Positions 55,645 to 64,000 of a DNA stretch of 64,000 nucleotides are shown in pieces (the first letter of the stretch is position 1; each line of letters starts with the position of its first letter). The stretch is from assembly GCA_964036315.1 (NCBI GenBank), contig OZ038496.1, positions 13,524,883-13,588,882 of the forward strand. The letters run 5' to 3'. The position numbers were made by a program, and so were the translations under genes. This DNA comes from Acanthosepion esculentum. Its lineage: Eukaryota; Mollusca; Cephalopoda; Sepiida; Sepiidae. Below the pieces are notes generated by a model. The model saw nothing but the letters and a program-made list of their open reading frames with translations, was not told the origin of the DNA and did not search any database.

Positions 55645-56235
55645 TTCTGGCTGAGTGGTTAGAACGTTCGCTTTCTAACCATGAGACCTGGGTTTGAATC
55701 TCACCATGATTGATTTGTCAGGAAGGCGATTTCCTGATGTTATCAGTCTGGAGGGGGGGGTGATCCCAGCATGTGGCACCTTTGGAAAGTGCCTGAAAAC
55801 CGTACCATGGGTTGACCGAAGCCTTGTTAGTGAAATTGGGTAGATGGAACACTTGGAGGACCGTCAATAGCTGTGCTAGCACACAGTCACAAGTCATCGT
55901 GACCGAGGGTTTGAGTGTGCTGGCCTTGTTCAGATTGTTGATCACGCTAGATAACACACTCTCTCCCAGAAACTGTAACTGACGTCTGCTCAGCATAGTT
56001 GCAGTATAAACCACAGGTGGGCTCTGTGGGTGTTGAGCAAACACAAATGTGCCTGAGTGGGCGTCTGAATTAGGGATTGGTTAACCACCCTAGTAGACGA
56101 GTATCCTCAAATACGAGTGGCCAGCAACACAGACATAGACTGATTCCTGGAAGGTCTGTCTACAAAACTCTGGAGTTGGGATGGTGATGGTAAAATCAAT
56201 CAGATAAGTGACAAACCTTTTACTTGTATTAATTC
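55645..56235 (+). mobile_element. tRNA-derived SINE with long body
   Basis: CTGGCTGAGTGGTTAGAACG (box A, near consensus) and CTGGGTTTGAATCTCACC (box B) at tRNA spacing, with an extended body and the tail ACAAAACTCTGGAGTTGGGAT also present at 4187. The presumed acceptor halves do not pair, so it is not a tRNA gene. Confidence 0.6.
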
Positions 56236-56674
56236 TATAACAGAAGCACTAGACCAGATTTTGCAGCAATAAAAATGAATACATAAAAGAACTATATCAT
56301 TGGTTGGAAAACCCGCAAGATTGAGTTACGAATTGGACAATGATTACTCATTTAATTGTTCATTGGTTGCAAGCGATGCACTAATATGCTGTATTTGATT
56401 TTTCTTTTTGTGCAGAAAATACTAACTTGTAAAAGGCTGAACGCATTGCAATGAAATATATATATCCATGTCTGCATTATGAAACTGTGGCCAACTCTCG
56501 GACATAATGTTTGGGAGAGTAATCTTTGAGAGAGGATTTACATACATGCATTCAAATTAGCATATAGCCAGAATTTTTTTTCCTGGGACAGTTGAAAGGA
56601 ATGTCACCGAAGGGAAAAATGTTAGCAGTGATGGCGTGAGTCTAGGAACTGAGCAGTTTTATTCTGGGAGAACC

Positions 56675-57120
56675 TAATGTGATCAATCCTGACCAGGTGT
56701 CTCAACTTCAGTCACTTTCTCACTGACATCAGATGGCTTCCCTCTATCTTTTCTACAAATATTTTCATTGCAGCTGCTCTGACAAGCTATTGCCCCTGGT
56801 GCCCCGACTACATGTATTTAAGTGTGCTACTAGATTCGCATCTATATACCGCTCTTTAGCCAGTGAAATAGCTAAATGCAACCACCACTTCTACTCCAAC
56901 AGTTTCTTTTCTCACCTGTGGAACCCCATTCTGTTTACTTGCTTCCCTGATAAATACAATCTTCAAAAATTTAAATACGTCAATCGCCATCTTTTGTCTT
57001 CTTGAACCCCTTTCATCTTTTGTCCTTTCCTCAATCCTCTCTGTTCTCAGTCTTCCCTTTCACTTCCCATAACCCACTGCATACTAGTGGCATTACCACC
57101 TTGCTTGGGGTGAAAAAAAA
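56675..57120 (+). mobile_element. LINE 3' end fragment
   Basis: Plus strand: MASLYLFYKYFHCSCSDKLL, VPRLHVFKCATRFAS, EIAKCNHHFYSNSFF, CFPDKYNLQKFKYVN, then a 3' UTR ending CTTGCTTGGGGTGAAAAAAA. Same family as 24022-24640. An in-frame deletion has removed part of the RLWNSLP region. Confidence 0.8.
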
Positions 57121-58174
57121 AAACTTTGGGGAGTGGTTTGCAGATGAAACTGTGTTTTCTTTGAGTTTACTTTCTGTAATACTAGATTTTTGTGCATCTC
57201 ACTTGTGTGTCAAACCAAAAACAAAACATTTGTTTGCTCTCTATATATGAATATATAAAGGATATGTGGAATGAGGGCAACATATTAAAAAAAAACAACT
57301 GTATATTCCGCAATAGTCAGGACTAAACATTGACACACATTTCAGAAATAAAGCATCTCATGTCATCAAGTCTAGTAATTTACCAATCAATTAGAAAAAT
57401 TCAGCAACGTTTAACTAAGAACCAGGCCAAAAAAGAAAAAGGTGTATCAAAAAGACATTTTCATCTCTTTACATTACTAATACTGTATACTAGCTCAGTA
57501 ATTTTTGTTTTAAATAACTATATTTTTTTTCTCAAGAACTAACAGCAAAAATGTTAAACACAATTTATTTGTTCAATTCTTCATTGACAAAATTATTAAT
57601 TTATAATCTGTAATTAACCATAACTATCTGTAAGTTAAATTTTTGGTTTGTTTCGGACTAGGGGAAAAAATGAAATAAATAAAAACATCTCTAGGTAATT
57701 TTTTTGATTTTAAAATGTTTTTAGAAATTTAATAAAAACATATATGAAACTGAATTTATACATTTTTCTTTTTCATTATATTAATCATAAGAACCTTGGA
57801 TTATTTCTTCTTTTAATTTTCCAAAATGTGCTTGAGTGAGTGCAATTCATTATTCGGTTTCATATGTTAGGGTCTTATTAAAATTCTAAAGATACCCTTT
57901 GAAAACATTATATTACCAAGGAAGTATTATGGTAATAATAGCATCAAGAGAAAAATATTCTAACACACTGCTTTTTTTTTTGCCTGTTCTATTAAATTTT
58001 GGCAAAAATTCTATTAAATTCTTATAACTAATACCAATAAGCAGAATTTTTTGTCTTGAGAATTACATTCTGATTTGTGGGTTTCTTTCAAAATAATTAT
58101 TGCTAAAAATTGTAGAAGGGGGGAAAAAAACAGTCTCTGTGCCTTTTTAAAATTTTATTTTAGACTTAAAAAAA
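57121..58174. other. No gene recognised
   Basis: AT-rich DNA without visible features. Confidence 0.5.
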
Positions 58175-58525
58175 AAATACCATGTCTCCTTAGAATATAG
58201 GAAATCATGGTTCTCCACAGATATACCTTTTCTTTAATATCTATGAATTACCATGACTTCTTAGAAAAGATAAGGGAGTGGTTTTCTGTTCCCTTCTCGA
58301 TGGTTTTGAATTCTGAATTGTCCCTCTCCTAGACTTGTTACCTTCCAAGGCTGGAGTTCCCAGTCTACCCAACTATTTAACCCATAGCTGGTGGAGGTAG
58401 TTAGAAGGGAAGGATTCCTGTTTTTGCAATTAATACAAAAGTCAATGCAACAGACTAGGCTGGAATTTGAACTCAGATTGTTGATTCTACTTTTTGCATC
58501 AGTAACCATAAACAGTCTGAACACA
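58175..58525 (-). mobile_element. SINE, type C tail
   Basis: Minus strand: GAGTTCAAATTCCAGCC (box B-like), core ending CACCAGCTATGGGTTAAATA, linker GACTGGGAACTCCAGCCTTGG, and tail ACCATCGAGAAGGGAACAG and CTAAGAAGTCATGGTAATTC. It is the best-preserved type C copy and shows that the linker is shared with type B. Confidence 0.65.
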
Positions 58526-59691
58526 TTCTACTAATGTAAACTATCAGTTCATTTCAAAATTATGATTATTTTTTCTAATTTATTTAAAACAAAAATCTGG
58601 ACCTTGCCAGATAATCTTGCTAGTTTGTTATGTAGTTAACATCATGTATCTTTGTTAAGATTGTTTAATATTTGTTTTTTCTTTTTGCAGCAGATGTAAA
58701 AACAAGAATTAAAGAACACAAAATAAATGGCTTGGCAGAACGAGCTTCACCTCTAATCACTAACACACAAATGATGTTTTCTCCTCCAACTCTGCTTCCC
58801 CAATTTTCTTTTCACAGAAAGACTGAAAAAAAAAAAGAAAAAAAAAAGAATTTGGCCTCAATTTATATTGAAATTGAAAGACAAATATTCTCTCTCTCTT
58901 CTTTTCATTTTTTTTTCCTACCTCTTTCAAGTAGAGAACATCTCTTTCTTTAGCAAAACGGCAATCTTCGATTCAAGACTAGAGAATCCACACAGATGTT
59001 TGGCAAGATTTTCTCTTCTGCTTTTCAAATGCAGTGAATTAATGTTCTTGTAAAATCCAAACTATCCAATTTGGTTGACCATCTTACATGATTGCTGTGG
59101 CAACTTCTGGGATAAGTCTCCATGAAAAACATTCATAGAAGCCCACTAAACAACCATTTGAACGTTGAGCAAGTCTTTCATCTTCTCAGAGCACCTTATT
59201 TAATTGGAAAAACGTACCAAATAAATTTATAGTGAAAAGCCAAACATATGGCTTTTTATGAAGCCTTCTGCATTATTAAGGGCAACTTGTTTCTAGGAAT
59301 GAGGCCCTTTTGATTTGTGCAGTTTTTTTATTACTCTGTTGACTGTACATTTTTGTACTTGTAAAATACCTGAAAGTGTTGGGAGAAAACTTCTTTTTTT
59401 TTCTCCTTGAACAGAAAAAGTGAGATTGCTATATATTTTTTATTACTGCAGAAAAAGAAAAACTAAGAAAATCTTTTTCTGACTTTTCTTAACTTTATAA
59501 AAATCTTGGATTCAACAAGTTTGAGTGGTTTGATAAAAAAACAAAAACAAGTATTTTGATTTTTTTTTTTTTTTTTTAAACTTTTTTTTTTTTTTTGGTA
59601 AGCAATTGAAAAAAAAGTACTACTTTTTAAGTAAATTTTGATTTTCCATTCTTAAATCTGAAATTGAGAAATTGAATATATTTTTACTTTT

Positions 59692-59729
<38 letters not shown>

Positions 59730-59974
59730 TATATTTTTATTTTTTTCATTGTACATCTTCTACTGGAGTTGCTAATGCATGCAGAAATAAAATTTCTGGA
59801 GAATTAAAATTTCTGACGACAGAATCAAATGAGGTAGACACCCTACATATAAAAATTGGCTTGCTATAATTAGCAGGAAAAATAACGAGAAAGCAAGGAT
59901 CAGTCAAACAAGAAAAAAAAATACTCTCCCACCAATCCCCCCCCCAATTGACTTCTTTGATAGACTTTGAGATT

Positions 59975-60005
<31 letters not shown>

Positions 60006-60600
60006 ACCACCACTTTGAACAATCTTAACAGATTCTATTATAATATTGAATTGAAAAATGTTCTATGTAGACATGTGATGACTCCTAAGCAATCTCTGGT
60101 TCCCTATCAACAGCTAAACTTTGCATCGTTTAAAAGTGAAAAGCCACTGACTATGAATGTTCTACTTAAAAAGAGTCTACTGTCTAAAGAGTTCTAAGAA
60201 AAAGAATCCAATCTTATTACATGACCAGTGGTCACTCATTTCCCAGATGCCAAGGTATATCTATTGAAAGTGGTGCCCATAGCAAGGTACTAAAATCTAA
60301 TACCCTACCAAAGTACAAAGTAGACTGACTAGTTAAAAAATATAAGTCAAGACCATTAATATATATATATATATAATGGTACTTTAACAAGAAGACGCTT
60401 TTATTTGAAGCCAATTTAAATTTCTACCCTATAAAAGTGCCACATGAACATATTATTTTGTGAAATTATGGTTCACAATTTTTGCAAAAGCAAATCTTTT
60501 TAAGTGCATGACCTCAGACGATAAAAAAATACACTTTGTCGTTTAGCCTTTTAATTGATCAAAAAATACAAGACAAGAAGACAATCTTTTAGTGTTTCAA
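58526..60600. other. No gene identified; possible terminal exon at 58690
   Basis: TTTGTTTTTTCTTTTTGCAG ending at 58690 is a strong acceptor-like site; in one phase the reading stops after two codons (CAG ATG TAA), so what follows may be a 3' UTR, with AATAAA near 59786. Long T-runs lie at 59561-59577, 59694-59724 and 59980-60003. Nothing here is firmly supported. Confidence 0.3.
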
Positions 60601-60601
60601 G

Positions 60602-60945
60602 GCTTACAGCTGTATCACGATTAAACACTGGTTCTTGTTCAGTCACCAAAGTTGAGCAACATTGAGCCTGGTCACTACCTAGATGAGTGACTGCTTGGGA
60701 ATTGTAGGTGGTGTAATAGATAACAGCTTGGAATTGGAAATCAGACGGCTGAGTTCTACAATTGGATTTGTTATATTTACTTATGCACAAATACCCTTGG
60801 GAAAGGCATGAATCCACTTCTCCCTCCCAGATATGGGTTAAGACTTGTATCAATAAATCATTATTATCTCCAAAAAATTCTTACAATCTAAAAATATTTT
60901 CTGGCTTTAAATAACCTGCAAAAGGTTGATAAAGCAAAAAAAAAC
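60602..60945 (+). mobile_element. 5S rRNA/tRNA composite SINE (type A), near full length
   Basis: The 5S-derived head (GCTTACAGCTGTATCACG, CACCAAAGTTGAGCAACATT, CCTGGTCACTACCTAGATG) joins directly to the tRNA-like part (GGTGGTGTAATAGATAACAGC; GGCTGAGTTCTACAATTGG), core (CCTTGGGAAAGGCATGAATCC) and type A tail (TTTTCTGGCTTTAAATAACC, TGCAAAAGG) with an A-rich end. Unlike the copy at 54420, the 5S 3' end (GGTGCTGTAAGC) is lost at the junction. Confidence 0.8.
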
Positions 60946-62109
60946 CAAATCCGTTAATCAATAGTTTAGTTGGGTATTTTGTTTAGATCGGTTTGACCTC
61001 TGACCTCTTAATCTTAGTTTTGTTTCATTAGGCAGTTAGCAAGCTGAGATGTATTTTTTCTCAATTCTTACGACCCTGTAAATAACTCTTCATTGGTGGA
61101 GGCGGGCTTAAGAAACTGAGCTGCAGTGAACATAGCTTAGATCTTCTTTGTTGCCATCTGCCGACAGCAGAAATTTTGAAAGCCAATTGTACACAAGTGT
61201 CAATGTAAATAATTTTATTGTTTTATATATTAATCAGTTGATGGTAAACATCTGTACATATTTTGGAAATTCACTTTTCAAAAGCTGGCTGTTACTATAA
61301 AACCTGCTAGGGCCATAACACGTTGAAACACAGGTTCCTGTAAAAATCAATCTAAACTATAAAATCTCTCTGGCAGTAATTATTTTTTTTTTTTTTAAAT
61401 TTCCAAAAACACATTCCATGTCAATGTAACAATTTCCATTATTAATTTTTAACAATAATTTATTTGATCTTAAATTTAATTGCAACGACTTGTCTCTTGA
61501 CAGTCATCAGCCGTGAAAATATGATCTCTTCTGTCAATTGTTTTGTCTTGAAATTGTTTCCTTTAGATTTCATTAGCATTTTCCAGTATGAAAATATATA
61601 CTTTTTGTGCCTAATACAAGGGTGGTTTTTATAGTTGGGGGAGGGTGGAATTTTTCTTAGTATGTAAAACATGAGGGGTATTAATAAAAGAGGACTGGAA
61701 AATCATTTTAAAGGTTCAAAATTTAAAATATAAAGTTAAACATTTAAAAAAAAAAACAAAAAAAAAAACATTACTGTAACACCCAAAATTTTCCGCCAGG
61801 ACTTCTTGCACTCTCTAATAAGATAGTAACATGTAAAGAAATCCTAATTTGACTTAATTAGTATGTAATTAAGGATCACATAAATTAAATATCAACTCGT
61901 ATAACTTGCATAAAAATTGTAAATTCTCTATGCATCATATGTGTGTCATGGAAATATGTCTTGAATTTTTTTATTTGCTGAAATTGTAGAATATAATGGC
62001 AAAAAAAAAAAATAACAAAAAAATGATTTTTAAAAACACTTCATGAAAGAATGGAATGGGTTAAATCTGGAAATAATAAAAAAAGAAAAACAGGACTTTC
62101 TTTTTTCTT
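60946..62109. other. 5S fragment at 61305, otherwise no feature
   Basis: AGGGCCATAACACGTTGAAAC then ACAGGTTCCTGT at 61308-61345 is the first 40 bases of a 5S-type head with nothing attached, a truncated SINE piece. The remainder is AT-rich. Confidence 0.5.
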
Positions 62110-62180
62110 TTTCAATCTTTTCACCTCAAGCAAGGAAATAATGCCACTAAGATGCAAAAGGTTAGTGGAGCTAAAAGAAA
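62110..62180 (-). mobile_element. LINE 3' UTR fragment
   Basis: On the minus strand TTAGTGGCATTATTTCC, CTTGCTTGAGGTGAAAAGAT is the last 60-70 bp of the LINE family seen at 24022. Only the 3' terminus was inserted. Confidence 0.55.
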
Positions 62181-64000
62181 ATGGGGAAAGCTTTAGAAGG
62201 GATCAGAATCTCAATCCTAAACAGGAAACACGGGATAAACCACTACTCCTGTTCAAAAGACAGGAGTGTAAGCCGGGCAACAGGCTAACTTATTTACTCC
62301 TATTGAAAAAATAAAATAAAAATTAGTAAATAAAATTTCAGATTGCTGGAAGAGATGTTAGAAGAATAGTTAAACTAAAAACACATACATGTATTGCGGT
62401 GGGGACATTTAATTATGTAACTGCTAATCCTTAATAAGTTTTAACTACTTATTTAGATTTTAACATAATTTACATTGCATTGTCTCCTAAAAATAAAAAT
62501 AAAGAAGCAAGGAAAAACTCAACTACCATTCAGGAAATTTATTTTATTTTTAAACACTGGGGAGAAGAGAAAGTTAAAATATGCTAAAAAGTAAAAAATT
62601 ACCCCCCCACACACACACACACACACACACACAATTCTATTGGACACTTAAAAGTACTTGAATAATCCAAATTTCATTGTCCTGGTCTCTTCATCTCTAT
62701 TACTACAGCAACTTTTACTTTTAGTATTATTTTGTTACCAGTTTTGTGATAACTCTTAATTAAATCCTTTGCTTCACTTGTGAAAGTAAAAAATTATCCG
62801 CACTCTTTGTCTAAAGATATGTTATGGCAAAGGTGCGTATTATTTTCGTCTTACTCTCCTTTTACCCTTGAACCTTTCTGGCATGTTGTAATAAAAGAAA
62901 TTAAAAATTCTCCCCTGACCTAAAAAAAAAAACCAAAAAAAAAAACAAATAACTTGACAATATTTAATTTCATAAGCTCAAAATAATTGAGGCAGAAATA
63001 AAATTTTGTTAAAAATTTAACAAATACTTGACTGGGAAATGCCTTGTTGGCAAATTACCTCTCAACTCTTTAACTTGCCTGTTGATCAAATTTAATTACA
63101 GTCAAACAGCACACACATTTAAAGTAAGCAGATTGAAAAGCCGATTCGTGGCAAATCATTATTTATTGCAGGACATTGACTGCCTGAAAATTAGAAGTGG
63201 GTATGTTGAAAAATTTTCCGCTGACCAAAAAGCTCTTCCAAACGTACAAACAAGCAAAAAAGTAAAAACCTAGTCAGATTTGGGGAATGTATCAGTTTGA
63301 GAAATTTTCAGCACCATCTCATTGGTTCAAATTTTTAACATCTTATTTTAAAACAGCAGTTTTTAATTGAAGAAAATCTTGTTTTAGTTTTAACAGGAAT
63401 CCTATAAAGTGCACTCCTTAACTCCTCCTTTTATGCTAATAAAGTAACCCTCTAGCTTGAGTAGCTCTTAGGCCTTGTATTGGGTGATCATTAATGTAAA
63501 AAAACAATGGATGTTATAGAAAGAACAAACACTTAAAATAGCAAAAAGTGTATAACTCAACATCAGTTTGTGATGTTGACTCAAATAATGACTAAAAGTT
63601 TTAAGCAAATGTAAAGAATTAACGAAATATTACCAAGTAATGCAGTCAAAAATGCTGACAATTTATTTTTTTTTTTGTTTCCCTTTTTACAGATGGTCAG
63701 TCTGCTTCTAATGGATTTTTTTTCTCCTTTTCATTTTTATTTCCTACCTGAGTTACCTCCCTTTGTTCAAATCGCGTAGTTTCAAACATCATCTTGAAAT
63801 TTTAATTCAGTATAACGTAAGCAGCTTGAGTTATGTATTTATTTTTTATTATTTAAAAAAAAAAACAAACAAAGATTTTGAAATATTCAAATCGTCATTG
63901 TATTTCAAGGGTTTAAAAAAAAAAAAAAAAAAACTTTTCTAACCGAATATGAACTTTCAACTTCAAAATGGTTAGAAAAAATGTAACACTGACATTTTCG
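62181..64000. other. No gene recognised
   Basis: AT-rich DNA with homopolymer runs and a short (CA)n at 62609-62632. An 81-codon frame at 63028-63273 has no recognisable motif. Confidence 0.45.

Noticed and set aside
55645..55715. tRNA gene
   Set aside because: Box A and box B are good, but the presumed acceptor halves do not pair and the sequence continues as a repeat body.
58691..58953. Coding continuation after the acceptor at 58690
   Set aside because: The 93-codon frame is low in complexity (poly-Lys, Ser/Phe-rich) and looks like 3' UTR.

Overview
The window reads as intergenic and intronic DNA of a large, AT-rich, repeat-dense animal genome, most likely a cephalopod mollusc (octopus-like). 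The case rests on spliced host exons, many decayed LINE copies of one family, composite 5S-rRNA/tRNA SINEs whose head resembles a molluscan 5S rRNA, and an intact CsRn1-type Ty3/gypsy element. The species assignment is inference. Nothing looks prokaryotic: there are no operons, no CRISPR array and no intact tRNA or rRNA genes.

Host gene: the left quarter holds the 5' end of one gene on the minus strand. Exon 1 (16643-16830) encodes a short cytosolic N-terminus and a signal anchor. Exon 2 (2195-2417) encodes the start of a thioredoxin fold with an APWC-x-x-S site. Their splice phases match, and together they resemble the N-terminus of TXNDC11. The 14.2-kb intron between them is packed with SINEs, a hAT remnant, MITEs and microsatellites. 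Weak host-exon candidates lie at 39814, 42418, 53773 and 58690; none is identified.

17.6-27.9 kb is a mobile-element graveyard. It holds a ZBED-type hAT transposase remnant split by a 526-bp TRIM-like element with a 5-bp target duplication, a candidate solo LTR, a 234-bp tandem duplication, LINE reverse-transcriptase scraps, and a 39-bp tandem repeat in which each unit forms a hairpin.

27.9-33.7 kb is a complete Ty3/gypsy (CsRn1-like) retrotransposon on the minus strand. Its 863-bp LTRs read as identical, it has a 4-bp target duplication, and gag and pol are both open. They are joined by a textbook -1 frameshift signal (GGGAAAC, 6-nt spacer, 9-bp stem).

34-64 kb holds a 197-bp inverted repeat that may come from a Penelope-like element, a roughly 1.1-kb 27/81-bp minisatellite open on both strands, dead Tc1/mariner copies (one with D-to-N and E-to-stop changes in its catalytic triad, one DD41D type with a duplicated terminal repeat), repeated LINE 3' ends, three related SINE subfamilies sharing one core, and a near-perfect 48-bp hairpin at 49217-49324.

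No new biochemical system is evident. The most notable signals are structural: the frameshift cassette, the modular 5S/tRNA SINEs, the TRIM nested in a hAT, the covarying hairpin repeat, the isolated hairpin, and the ribozyme-like inverted repeat. All identifications come from reading the sequence; no database search was run.
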